Positions 8,576 through 16,821 of a DNA stretch of 46,550 nucleotides are shown piece after piece. The notes below the pieces were generated by a model. It was not told the DNA's origin, ran no database searches, and worked only from the letters and a program-made list of their open reading frames with translations. Numbering within the stretch: position 1 is the first letter of the stretch; each line of letters opens with the position of its first letter. The DNA comes from an uncultured Prevotellaceae bacterium (GTDB lineage Bacteria > Bacteroidota > Bacteroidia > Bacteroidales > Bacteroidaceae). The stretch is from positions 1-46,550 of the forward strand of contig CALGGJ010000090.1 in assembly GCA_937915745.1 (NCBI GenBank), in the 5' to 3' direction. The position numbers and the translations under genes were made by a program.

Positions 8576-10600
8576 ATGAAAACAACGACACGCATTATGG
8601 CTATAATGGCATTGGGACTGTCGGCCTGCACCTCGCAGAAGGAACAGACGGCCGACGACTTTGAATATGCAAACGAGCGTTTTGCCGACTTGCAGATGCT
8701 GCGCTACAAGGTTGAAGGATTTGAGAACCTGACACTGAACCAGAAATTGCTCATCTATCATCTGAGCGAGGCTGCATTGTATGGGCGCGATATACTCTAC
8801 GACCAAAACGGACGATACAACCTGACCATACGCCAGATGCTGGAAACAATATATACGGCTGAGGGTATCGACCATAACTCGGCCGACTTCAAGGCTATGG
8901 AGGTGTACCTGAAGCGTGTGTGGTTCTCAAACGGCATTCATCATCATTACGGTTCTGAAAAGTTTGTACCTGAGTTTGGCGAAACATGGCTGAGGAGTCA
9001 GATTGAAGCAACCGATGCACTGGCCGATGCGACATTCACGGCCGATGAGATTTGCCGTGTCATCTTCGACCCCGACGTAATGCCTAAGCGCGTAAATCTG
9101 GCCCAAGGGGTTGACCTGCTGCAAACCTCGGCCAGCAACTACTACGACGGTGTGACCCAACGGGAAGCCGAAGACTTCTATCTGGCACAGAAAGAAAAGG
9201 GCGACAAGGAACACCCTGTGATGTATGGCATGAACAGCCGGCTCGTAAAACAGCCCGACGGAACCATAGCCGAAAAGCGATGGACCACGACATCCCTCTA
9301 CGGACCGGCACTGCAGAAAATTGTGGAAAACCTGAAGCTGGCACGCCCGTATGCTGAAGACGAGAAACAACAGCAGGTTATCGATAAACTCATTGAATAC
9401 TACGAGACTGGCAGCCTCGACACATTCGACCAATACAGCATCCTGTGGGTGGAGAATACCGAACCGCTGGTAGATTTTGTCAACGGATTCATCGAATGCT
9501 ACGGCGACCCACTCGGACTGAAATGTTCGTGGGAGTCAATCGTCAACTTCAAAGACCTGGAAGCGACCAAACGCACGGAATGCCTCAGCCGGAATGCACA
9601 GTGGTTTGAAGACCACTCGCCAGTAGATGCACGATTCAAGAAAGAGAATGTAAAAGGAATTTCAGCCAAAGTGATTACGGCTGCCATCTTAGGGGGCGAC
9701 CTCTACCCATCGACAGCAATAGGCATCAACCTTCCAAACTCCGACTGGGTGCGCAAGGAACACGGAAGCAAGTCGGTGACAATCGGAAATCTGACTGATG
9801 CCTACAACAAAGCAGCAGGTAGCGGTATGCGCAAAGAGTTCTGCTACTCCGACGAAGAGGTAGAACTCGTAGGCACGTATGGCGACATCACCGACGACCT
9901 CCACACCGACCTCCACGAATGTCTGGGGCACGGCTCGGGCAAGTTGCTGCCGGGAGTTGACGGCGACAGCCTCAAAGCATATGGTTCGACTATCGAAGAA
10001 GCTCGCGCCGACTTGTTCGGACTTTATTATGTAGCCGACCAAAAGCTTGTTGACCTGGGGCTCACTCCAAATCTTGATGCCTACAAAGCACAATACTACA
10101 GCTACATGATGAACGGATTGATGACTCAGCTCGTGCGCATCCAGCCAGGAAACAACATTGAGGAAGCCCACATGCGCAACCGCTCGCTCATCGCACACTG
10201 GTGCTACGAACATGGAAAGGCCGGCAAGGTGGTTGAAATGGTGAACCGCGACGGCAAGACATATGTAAAAATCAACGACTACGAACAGCTGCGCAACCTC
10301 TTCGGAGAACTCCTGGCCGAGATACAACGCATAAAAAGCACCGGCGACTATCCTGCCGCACAAGATTTGGTCGAGACCTACGGTGTGAAAGTAAATCCAG
10401 AACTGCATCGCGAAGTACTCGAACGCTACCGAAAACTCAACCTCGCACCGTACAAGGGATTCATCAACCCAGTATATAAACTCGTGACCGATACCGACGG
10501 AACGCCTACAGATGTAACCATTGACTATACCGAAGGGTATGCCGACCAAATGCTCAGATACAGCCGCGACTACCGTACACTCCCTCTTACAAACAATTAA
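8576..10600 (+). CDS. Dipeptidyl peptidase III-like lipoprotein (peptidase M49)
   Basis: A 674-residue zinc exopeptidase of family M49, which removes dipeptides from the N-terminus of short peptides. The zinc motif HECLGH (His447, Glu448, His452) and the second motif EEARAD (Glu474-Asp479) are intact. The N-terminus is a lipoprotein signal (MALGLSAC, Cys18), so the enzyme is anchored in an envelope membrane rather than cytoplasmic as in eukaryotes. This is common in Bacteroidetes and fits a role in using imported peptides. The last codons overlap the next gene, implying co-transcription. Confidence 0.92.
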   Translation: MKTTTRIMAIMALGLSACTSQKEQTADDFEYANERFADLQMLRYKVEGFENLTLNQKLLIYHLSEAALYGRDILYDQNGRYNLTIRQMLETIYTAEGIDHNSADFKAMEVYLKRVWFSNGIHHHYGSEKFVPEFGETWLRSQIEATDALADATFTADEICRVIFDPDVMPKRVNLAQGVDLLQTSASNYYDGVTQREAEDFYLAQKEKGDKEHPVMYGMNSRLVKQPDGTIAEKRWTTTSLYGPALQKIVENLKLARPYAEDEKQQQVIDKLIEYYETGSLDTFDQYSILWVENTEPLVDFVNGFIECYGDPLGLKCSWESIVNFKDLEATKRTECLSRNAQWFEDHSPVDARFKKENVKGISAKVITAAILGGDLYPSTAIGINLPNSDWVRKEHGSKSVTIGNLTDAYNKAAGSGMRKEFCYSDEEVELVGTYGDITDDLHTDLHECLGHGSGKLLPGVDGDSLKAYGSTIEEARADLFGLYYVADQKLVDLGLTPNLDAYKAQYYSYMMNGLMTQLVRIQPGNNIEEAHMRNRSLIAHWCYEHGKAGKVVEMVNRDGKTYVKINDYEQLRNLFGELLAEIQRIKSTGDYPAAQDLVETYGVKVNPELHREVLERYRKLNLAPYKGFINPVYKLVTDTDGTPTDVTIDYTEGYADQMLRYSRDYRTLPLTNN

Positions 10601-11135
10601 GCAGGAACTGCGGGCAAGCATGAACGGAGTGGCATCGGCCGCCATGAGACAGACTGCCGACTACCGCGTCAACTTCGGCGTTGAACTGCCACGCCTCAAG
10701 TCACTGGCCGCCAACTATCCACACAACCATGAACTGGCTCAGGCACTGTGGAAAGAACCAGTGAGAGAATGCCGCATCATGGCAACCATGATTGAACCCC
10801 ACGACGAAATGCGTGGAGATATGGCCGACATCTGGACAGAAGACATACACACGGCCGAACTGGCACAAGTGGCAAGCATCAACCTGTTTCAATACATAGA
10901 AGGTGCGCCAGGCAAGGCTCTGCAATGGATTGCCGACGACGACAGCATACGCCAGTTGTGCGGACTGTGTACCGCCTATCACCTGCAACGCAGGGCATGT
11001 CTTGATGGGCGGCAACTGCAGGAACTTGCCGACCAGGCACAATCGCTGTCACAAAGCGCCGACCTGGCGGTGAGGCGCGTGGCAAACAACATATTCAGCA
11101 CCTTGACACAGGAGGTGTCAGCCAATAACCAATGA
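10521..11135 (+). CDS. DNA alkylation repair (AlkD-like) HEAT-repeat protein
   Basis: A product of up to 204 residues resembling AlkD-like HEAT-repeat proteins: RVNFGVELPRLKSLAANY and ALWKEPVRECRIMATMIEP match the repeat helices that in AlkD cradle alkylated DNA. AlkD itself excises N3- and N7-alkyl purines; whether this member is a glycosylase is unclear, and related Bacteroidales proteins are short and uncharacterised. The start is uncertain. Family resemblance begins near LLQTIKQEL, so the ATG at 10620 is too late, leaving ATGs at 10521 or 10539. Both lie inside the DPP III gene (overlap 62-80 bp), suggesting translational coupling. Confidence 0.75.
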   Translation: MTIPKGMPTKCSDTAATTVHSLLQTIKQELRASMNGVASAAMRQTADYRVNFGVELPRLKSLAANYPHNHELAQALWKEPVRECRIMATMIEPHDEMRGDMADIWTEDIHTAELAQVASINLFQYIEGAPGKALQWIADDDSIRQLCGLCTAYHLQRRACLDGRQLQELADQAQSLSQSADLAVRRVANNIFSTLTQEVSANNQ

Positions 11136-11145
11136 GCAACACAAG

Positions 11146-11658
11146 ATGAAGGATTCAGACAAACTGACACAAGCCTTGGAGTTCCTCACCGGGTATATCC
11201 GCATGAAGGGACAGCGCATGACCCCCGAACGCAAGGCTGTGCTCGAGGCGGCATACACGTTCGACACACCTTTCACCGTGACACTGATGAAAGAATACCT
11301 CGACAAAGTATATCCAATATCGCGTCAGACCATACACAACACGCTGGATTTCTTCTTCAAGATAGGTCTCATACTGAAACGGCCTATAGGCAGCCGTACA
11401 GTAGAGTACGAGACTTGCTTCATGACACAGACACACCATCACCTGGTATGTAAGACATGCGGGCAGCTATTCGAATTTCGCGATGCAAGTATAGAGCAGT
11501 TCCTGCAACAGAAACGCTACAAACGGTTCAAGATGACCGACTGCGCCGTCGTGATTTACGGAACGTGCCACAAATGCCAAAGCAGGCTGAACCGCGACAA
11601 ACGTAAGCAAAGACAACGCGCCACAACAAAGATAACAAAACAAAATAAGAATCGTTAA
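11146..11658 (+). CDS. Fur-family transcriptional regulator
   Basis: A 170-residue metal-dependent repressor of the Fur/PerR/Zur family. The N-terminal winged helix includes RMTPERKAVLEAAY and SRQTIHNTLDFFFKIGLI (recognition helix region). The dimerisation domain has HHHLVCKTCGQLFEF, giving the regulatory His cluster and a CxxC, and a second CxxC at CHKC that completes the structural zinc site. The C-terminal tail is very basic (RDKRKQRQR). Which metal or peroxide it senses cannot be told from sequence. It lies 10 bp after the AlkD-like gene and 27 bp before purA, so the cluster may be one transcript. Confidence 0.9.
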   Translation: MKDSDKLTQALEFLTGYIRMKGQRMTPERKAVLEAAYTFDTPFTVTLMKEYLDKVYPISRQTIHNTLDFFFKIGLILKRPIGSRTVEYETCFMTQTHHHLVCKTCGQLFEFRDASIEQFLQQKRYKRFKMTDCAVVIYGTCHKCQSRLNRDKRKQRQRATTKITKQNKNR

Positions 11659-11685
11659 TAGCATTCAAAACACAAGACAACGACG

Positions 11686-12954
11686 ATGAAAGCAGACGTA
11701 CTATTAGGACTCCAATGGGGAGACGAAGGAAAAGGCAAAGTAGTCGATGTACTTACACCGAAATACGATGTGGTAGCACGCTTCCAAGGCGGGCCGAATG
11801 CTGGTCATACGCTCGAGTTCGAAGGCAACAAATATGTGTTGCGTTCTATTCCATCGGGCATATTCCAAGGCGACAAAGTTAATATCATAGGCAACGGTGT
11901 AGTGCTTGCTCCCGACCTCTTCATGGACGAAGCACGAGAACTCGAGAAGTCGGGACATAACCTACACGGCAGGCTCCATATCTCAAAGAAGGCACACCTC
12001 ATCATGCCGACACACCGGTTGCTCGATGCTGCCTACGAAGCTGCAAAAGGTAAGGACAAAGTGGGTACCACGGGCAAGGGCATCGGCCCTACATATACCG
12101 ACAAAGTGAGCCGCAACGGACTGAGAGTGGGTGACATACTCGACAACTTCGACGAGAAATATGCTGCACACAAAGCACGTCACGAGGAAATACTGCGTTC
12201 GCTCAACTATACCGGCTACGACATCACCGAAGTGGAGCACCACTGGATGGAAGGTGTGGAGTACATGAAGCAATTCGAGCTTGTGGACAGCGAACACGAG
12301 GTGAACAGACTTCTGCGCGAAGGGAAGTCGATACTGTGCGAAGGGGCTCAAGGTACTATGCTCGACGTGGATTTCGGTTCGTACCCATTCGTCACGTCAA
12401 GCAATACCATCTGTGCCGGGGCTTGTACCGGGCTTGGTCTCGGTCCCAACAAGATAGGCGAAGTATATGGCATCATAAAGGCATACTGCACACGTGTGGG
12501 AGCCGGTCCGTTCCCTACCGAACTATGTGACGACACCGGCAGCAAGATTCGCCGGATAGGGCATGAATACGGAGCCGTTACCGGTCGTGAACGCCGTTGC
12601 GGATGGATTGACCTCGTTGCACTGAAATATGCCATAATGGTGAACGGCGTCACAAAACTCATCATGATGAAGAGCGACGTACTCGACACGTTTGAGACAG
12701 TAAAGGCGTGTGTGGCATACAACCATAATGGAATGTTTTTGGATTACTTCCCATACGACATCAACTCTGGCATCGAGCCGGTATATGTCGAAATGCCTGG
12801 ATGGAAGCAAGACCTGTCGCACATCACATCGGCCGACCAGTTCCCTCAGGCATTCCGCGACTATATCACATTACTCGAACATCACCTCGAAACACCTATT
12901 GCCATCATATCGGTAGGCCCCGACCGCGAGCAGACCATCGAACGCAATTGCTGA
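11686..12954 (+). CDS. purA: Adenylosuccinate synthetase PurA
   Basis: PurA condenses IMP with aspartate using GTP to make adenylosuccinate, the first committed step to AMP, in the cytoplasm. The 422-residue protein has the GTP-binding loop GLQWGDEGKGK near residue 10, the IMP-contact segment GPNAGHT, GTTGKGIGPTYTDK around residue 125, and the GAQGTMLD loop. The length is normal. It follows the Fur-type gene by 27 bp, which suggests co-transcription with a metal- or stress-responsive repressor, though the link is not obviously functional. Confidence 0.97.
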   Translation: MKADVLLGLQWGDEGKGKVVDVLTPKYDVVARFQGGPNAGHTLEFEGNKYVLRSIPSGIFQGDKVNIIGNGVVLAPDLFMDEARELEKSGHNLHGRLHISKKAHLIMPTHRLLDAAYEAAKGKDKVGTTGKGIGPTYTDKVSRNGLRVGDILDNFDEKYAAHKARHEEILRSLNYTGYDITEVEHHWMEGVEYMKQFELVDSEHEVNRLLREGKSILCEGAQGTMLDVDFGSYPFVTSSNTICAGACTGLGLGPNKIGEVYGIIKAYCTRVGAGPFPTELCDDTGSKIRRIGHEYGAVTGRERRCGWIDLVALKYAIMVNGVTKLIMMKSDVLDTFETVKACVAYNHNGMFLDYFPYDINSGIEPVYVEMPGWKQDLSHITSADQFPQAFRDYITLLEHHLETPIAIISVGPDREQTIERNC

Positions 12955-12967
12955 TAACGACACCGTC

Positions 12968-13016
12968 CAAGACCCGCCTTGCGTATTCCAGCCATGGATT
13001 ACAAGAGTGGGTCTTG
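12968..13016. terminator. Hairpin after purA, possible terminator
   Basis: An 8-bp perfect inverted repeat CAAGACCC/GGGTCTTG (12968-12975 and 13009-13016) encloses a second near-perfect hairpin around the loop GCCA. It sits 14 bp after the purA stop. There is no T-run, so termination is only suggested. Confidence 0.35.
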
Positions 13017-13122
13017 TCTGAATACCGCATTCTTTTAAGTAAAAACACAATCAAGACGCCATACTCTAAAAACGGCCGCCTATAAAGGCTCAACTCTTTC
13101 AAGGAATCTTTTTCTGCTCTCA

Positions 13123-14328
13123 ATGAATTACATAACGGTAACAGCACCGCAAAGCTTCAAACACTGTAAGATTACTCTTCCGCCTTCGAAGAGTGTTGCC
13201 AACCGCGTGCTGATGCTTGCAGGCCTCAGCGGCATCAAGCCTCAGACGGTGTTACAATGCCCGTACAGCGACTTGTGCGATGACATACGGGTGTTTGCAC
13301 AATTGTTGGAAGATACCGAACGGGGCCTGGTAGATGTGGGAGCAGCAGGTACTGCGATGCGATTCGGCACTGCATACCTTTCGGTCACTCCCGGACGACA
13401 CATAATCACAGGTACGCCACGTCTCCAGTCGCGTCCCATCGGATTGCTGGTCGATGCCCTACGCCACCTTGGAGCCGACATCCAGTATGTTGCCAACGAT
13501 GGATACCCTCCACTTTGCATCAACGGAAATCCATCAATGTGCGGAGGTTCGGTAACCCTCAAAGGCAATGTCAGTTCACAATTCATCTCAGCCTTGCTGA
13601 TGATTGCCCCCACTCTTGCAGGCGGCCTCACCCTCCACCTTGAAAACGAAGTGGTGTCGCGACCATATATCGAACTGACTATTGGACTCATCAGGCAGTT
13701 TGGGGTGGAAGTGGTATGGACCGATGCGAACACCATAAGAGTTGAATCCAAACAGCTCATCCCACCATCACACTTTGACATCGAGGCCGACTGGACAGCC
13801 GCATCCTATTGGTATGAAATAGCGGCACTGGGGCAAACCGATGCCATTTCGTGGAACTCACATCTCTACCACGACAGTATGCAGGGCGACAAGGTGTGCG
13901 ACGAGATATTCAGATTAATAAACTTATCGCCCCGGTTCTGCTACGACTTCACACTCTGTCCCGACCTTGCTCAAACCATCGTCGTGACATGCTGCATGAT
14001 GCACCGGACTTTCCGTTTCACGGGATTGCAAACACTGCGCATTAAAGAGACCGACCGCATCGAGGCACTACGGGCGGAACTGGCAAAACTGGGATATGTG
14101 TTGCATACCACCGACTCCACCATTGAGTGGGACGGCACTAGCACCCCGACATCTACCCCACCCGTCATCAACACCTACAACGACCACCGCATGGCAATGG
14201 CCTTCGCTCCGTGTGCCATAACCATGGGATGCATACGGATTGCCGACCCCGACGTAGTTACAAAATCATATCCTACATTCTGGCGGCATCTGCAGCAAAC
14301 CGGATTCAACCTGTCATACAACACATGA
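13123..14328 (+). CDS. aroA: 3-Phosphoshikimate 1-carboxyvinyltransferase (EPSP synthase)
   Basis: Transfers the enolpyruvyl group of PEP to shikimate 3-phosphate in the chorismate pathway. The 401-residue protein has LPPSKSVANRVLML (active-site Lys-Ser), GAAGTAMRF, the substrate loop GNVSSQFISALLM, IEADWTAASYW with the catalytic Asp, RIKETDRIEAL and NDHRMAMAFAP. It is slightly shorter than the roughly 430 residues of the E. coli enzyme, as is usual in this phylum. Its stop codon overlaps the start of the next gene in an ATGA arrangement. Confidence 0.93.
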   Translation: MNYITVTAPQSFKHCKITLPPSKSVANRVLMLAGLSGIKPQTVLQCPYSDLCDDIRVFAQLLEDTERGLVDVGAAGTAMRFGTAYLSVTPGRHIITGTPRLQSRPIGLLVDALRHLGADIQYVANDGYPPLCINGNPSMCGGSVTLKGNVSSQFISALLMIAPTLAGGLTLHLENEVVSRPYIELTIGLIRQFGVEVVWTDANTIRVESKQLIPPSHFDIEADWTAASYWYEIAALGQTDAISWNSHLYHDSMQGDKVCDEIFRLINLSPRFCYDFTLCPDLAQTIVVTCCMMHRTFRFTGLQTLRIKETDRIEALRAELAKLGYVLHTTDSTIEWDGTSTPTSTPPVINTYNDHRMAMAFAPCAITMGCIRIADPDVVTKSYPTFWRHLQQTGFNLSYNT

Positions 14329-14753
14329 TTTACCTCATCCTCTCACTCATAATCCTTGCGATAGCAACAGCCATCATGGGGTGGCTGCGAAACCGGCACC
14401 TGCACCGCCAGCTCCAGCGGGGCGAAATAAGCGAACTACCTTCCATAAAACAAGTGGAAGACATGGAATGCTGCGGCAGGCACGAGGTGTGCGAGCGTGA
14501 CAGCCTCATGGCGGCAGTGAGCAGGGAGACAGAATATTTCGACGATGAAGAACTCGACCGCTACCGCGGCACACCGTCCGACGGTTATACGGAGGAGCAG
14601 GTAGAAGAGTTTCGCGACATACTGCTGACCATGCGCGAAACCGAAGTGGCTGCTTGGGTGCGCAGCCTGCAACTGCGAGCCGTGGAACTGCCCGACGAGC
14701 TTAAACCGGAAATTCTGCTCGTCGTAGGCGAGCGGCGCGGAATCGGCAGATAG
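14325..14753 (+). CDS. Small membrane-anchored conserved protein
   Basis: A 142-residue protein with one N-terminal membrane helix (MIYLILSLIILAIATAIMGW) and an acidic soluble part. A cysteine/histidine cluster, ECCGRHEVCERDS, could bind a metal. The C-terminal half is charged and helical. I do not recognise a characterised family. The frame is open back into aroA (14211), but the ATG at 14325 overlaps the aroA stop as ATGA and begins the membrane helix directly, so translational coupling to aroA is the better reading. Confidence 0.75.
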   Translation: MIYLILSLIILAIATAIMGWLRNRHLHRQLQRGEISELPSIKQVEDMECCGRHEVCERDSLMAAVSRETEYFDDEELDRYRGTPSDGYTEEQVEEFRDILLTMRETEVAAWVRSLQLRAVELPDELKPEILLVVGERRGIGR

Positions 14754-14861
14754 ATGGGTTGGATAGGTAGTATATATGGCAAAAATGTTATTTCCCGCAA
14801 TATTTTTCTACATTAGTGCAAAAATATAGCGTTATATATGCTGTACTAATTATTTTTTTCA

Positions 14862-14869
14862 TAAATTTG
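14862..14869 (+). promoter_or_regulatory. -7 box for the caspase-like gene
   Basis: TAAATTTG fits TAnnTTTG; no clear -33 TTTG. It is the only such box in the spacer after the aroA pair. Confidence 0.45.
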
Positions 14870-14959
14870 TCGATGCAAACTCATGACACATACGACGCAA
14901 TGATAGCCAGACATCATTGACTGTAGGTGTTTTTGGGTTCAATGTGCCAACCGACAATC

Positions 14960-14989
14960 CAGGAACTTCGCAAATTCCATAGTCACTGT
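14960..14989 (+). repeat. 30-nt leader repeat, copy 1
   Basis: The sequence from 14960 (core GGAACTTCGCAAA, end TCACTGT) matches 16527-16556 with about four or five differences. It starts about 90 bp after the end of its -7 box, against 86 bp for the other copy. Confidence 0.75.
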
Positions 14990-15122
14990 CGCTAAGTCAT
15001 ACCAAAACTTAATTGAAGATATCAACTCCAGCCTGTGCGGCTGTGCTGTATGCAGGCAATGACTTGTGTATTGTAATAATGTCAAATAAACTCAAACTAT
15101 AATAATCTAATCTCTAAAGTAT

Positions 15123-16094
15123 ATGTTAAGAACCGTCATTTTTGCTTTTCTGCACTGTCTGATGACCGGCAATGTCGTGTCACAGAATATTCATACCATA
15201 ATCTTTGCTTCAACAAGTGATGTCTCAATCGGAGCCGGTTGTGCAAAAAATTCGGATTCGTTCGAGTCCTTCACGTCAAGGGTGGCCAGGGGACTCGGAA
15301 TACCGCAACTGCGAAATACGCCAAAGAAATATGTTGGTCTGGAATGTTCCTCCAAATCATATAACTCGTTTATCGAGAGCTTTGAGTGCAAATCGGAGGA
15401 TATCGTATTTTTTGCATATTTTGGTCATGGTGCACCTACATCGCAATCAGAGTTCCCTCTAATAGGGTTTCACAAAGATTATGTCAGTATTCCATTAGAG
15501 GATGTGAAGAGAGACTTAATTGCCAAAGGGGCTAAATTTGTATTTGTAATGGGCGACTGCTGTAACGGTAATACAAGTGACAGACCGAGAGCAAGTAAGA
15601 AATACGGAACAGACAACATCATAGGCACCACATCTGGTTTACAACCACAATTATCAGTCAACTTTGTACAGGCCGACAGTTCAGAGCCACGTGTCTTGAA
15701 GCAACTATTCGGCCAGGCCGGCTCGCTGATTGCAAGCGGTTGCAGACGTGGCGAAAGTTCGTGGTATGGTTATGGCTACGAGGGAGGTTATTTTACGAAT
15801 GGTTTTATGGAAGGGCTTGATGAATATATCAGCCAGAATCCAATCGAGCCGTCATGGGATGCCCTTATGGAAATTGTGCGTAAAAGGGTTCGAGAATATT
15901 CCACAATTCAATTGTCACTACCTGGAAATATAAAAAAAGCCAAAGGCCAAGAAGAACAAACCCCTATATGGCAGTCTATAACTCACGCCTTCAGGCCAAT
16001 ATCAAAAGACGCAATACAAAATAATGGGAAACATTCAGTGAGCGAACTATTAAATTTGTTAAAGAGTTCGAAGCAGTCTGACACTGATGATTGA
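15123..16094 (+). CDS. Exported caspase-like (clan CD, C14-type) cysteine peptidase
   Basis: A 323-residue protein with a signal peptide (about residues 1-21) and a caspase/metacaspase fold. The catalytic His lies in FAYFGHGA (His102). The nucleophile lies in FVMGDCCNG, where Cys147 aligns with the DxC position of the family. A further conserved loop, ASGCRRGESSW followed by GGYFTNGFMEGL, is typical of metacaspase-like peptidases. It should act in the periplasm or at the surface, cleaving after Arg, Lys or Asp (specificity not predictable). It lies upstream of the FHA/kinase operon in its own unit, and its leader shares a 30-nt element with that operon, so it probably belongs to the same system, perhaps as effector or processing protease. 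Confidence 0.85.
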   Translation: MLRTVIFAFLHCLMTGNVVSQNIHTIIFASTSDVSIGAGCAKNSDSFESFTSRVARGLGIPQLRNTPKKYVGLECSSKSYNSFIESFECKSEDIVFFAYFGHGAPTSQSEFPLIGFHKDYVSIPLEDVKRDLIAKGAKFVFVMGDCCNGNTSDRPRASKKYGTDNIIGTTSGLQPQLSVNFVQADSSEPRVLKQLFGQAGSLIASGCRRGESSWYGYGYEGGYFTNGFMEGLDEYISQNPIEPSWDALMEIVRKRVREYSTIQLSLPGNIKKAKGQEEQTPIWQSITHAFRPISKDAIQNNGKHSVSELLNLLKSSKQSDTDD

Positions 16095-16409
16095 AACAGA
16101 TGTCTGACGATTCCTGAAATCTAATTCATTATATAAGGCTGACGTCATACATATTAGGGCGAATCTTAATCTGCGAGTGTGTACTTGAACCACCGTGACT
16201 GCGCTCTCACGATAATATTCTTCAGGACATAAATAATGTTCATCTAAGAATACCATAGAACGATTGGCGATAAAACCGACAATGTAGTATGGTTCAGATT
16301 AATGCGTAAACATCATGTAGGCATAAAAGTATGGAAACAACAAAGTATGCCAAAATAAAGAGAGTAACTATCAAAAATAACATTGAAGAAGTTTTTTTTT
16401 ATTATTTTT
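16095..16409. other. Gene-free stretch after the caspase-like gene
   Basis: About 315 bp of AT-rich DNA ending in long T runs (16391-16412). A 65-codon frame on the minus strand (16059-16256) overlaps the peptidase gene end and has no recognisable product. Nothing else is seen before the promoter at 16410. Confidence 0.5.
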
Positions 16410-16440
16410 TTTGCCAATTCAAAATAAAGACCTATCTTTG
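16410..16440 (+). promoter_or_regulatory. Strong promoter for the leader RNA and probably the FHA/kinase operon
   Basis: TTTG (16410-16413), a 19-bp spacer, and TATCTTTG (16433-16440): a textbook Bacteroidetes housekeeping promoter, one of the best matches in the window. The expected start site is near 16446. No other such promoter is seen before the ATG at 16822. Confidence 0.75.
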
Positions 16441-16526
16441 CAGCGTTCATTCAGAAGCCTGAACGGGCAAGAGGGTGGACGGACATAATAAAAAGGCGTT
16501 TACTTAGCGCTTTGTTTCTTGACTTT

Positions 16527-16556
16527 CAGGAACTTCGCAAACTCCAGAATCACTGT
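16527..16556 (+). repeat. 30-nt leader repeat, copy 2
   Basis: Matches 14960-14989 (core GGAACTTCGCAAA). It lies inside the 5' half of the leader RNA, about 81 nt from the presumed start site. Confidence 0.75.
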
Positions 16557-16652
16557 TAGAAAACAAATGCAATAGTAGATGTCCTGTGGTGGATATGTAT
16601 ATTCTACACCTTATTGTATTATAAATAAGGTTGTGAACATTATACTATCCAT

Positions 16653-16746
16653 GCGTGGGCTTCTGCGTTGCTCGTTTAGACAGTGATGGGCAATGCGAAG
16701 GCCTCTGGAAGCGGACGAGCAACAGTACAGACTCTCACGCTTTTTT
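16653..16746 (+). terminator. Possible regulated terminator upstream of the FHA/kinase operon
   Basis: Outer stem GCGTGGG/CTCACGC followed directly by six Ts, 76 bp before the first gene of the operon. It competes with an upstream 17-bp stem, so read-through could be conditional. Confidence 0.5.
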
Positions 16747-16821
16747 CTTTGTGTACCTAATCAAACAAAATACTAAACAAAACGATCCAAATCTGTGAGT
16801 CTATAGGTCTGTTAAGAATCT

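Larger units (their letters stand above)
14754..15122. other. 369-bp leader of the caspase-like gene
   Basis: Contains a -7 box at 14862-14869 and a 30-nt sequence at 14960-14989 that recurs at 16527-16556 in the next leader. The leader from the presumed start site (about 14876) to the ATG is about 245 nt, long for an ordinary gene. No coding gene is supported. Confidence 0.6.
16446..16746 (+). ncRNA. Structured leader or small RNA, about 300 nt, ending in T6
   Basis: Starts at the strong promoter and ends at TTTTTT (16741-16746). The 5' end can fold as GTTCA/TGAAC. The 3' part has two exclusive folds. Fold 1 is a 17-bp stem (16657-16673 with 16688-16704, one mismatch, some G-T pairs). Fold 2 pairs GTTGCTCGT (16667-16675) with ACGAGCAAC (16715-16723) under an outer stem GCGTGGG/CTCACGC (16653-16659, 16734-16740) that abuts the T-run. 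This looks like an attenuator or a stand-alone RNA such as 6S; I cannot assign an RNA family. Confidence 0.5.

Noticed and set aside
9689..10645. 318-codon minus-strand frame
   Set aside because: Antisense to the intact DPP III gene, whose HECLGH and EEARAD motifs prove the plus frame.
14907..15056. Open frame across leader repeat copy 1
   Set aside because: No start codon in a sensible place, and the frame is not kept in copy 2, so the element is treated as noncoding.
16059..16256. 65-codon minus frame after the caspase-like gene
   Set aside because: Overlaps the peptidase 3' end, has no promoter box and no recognisable product.
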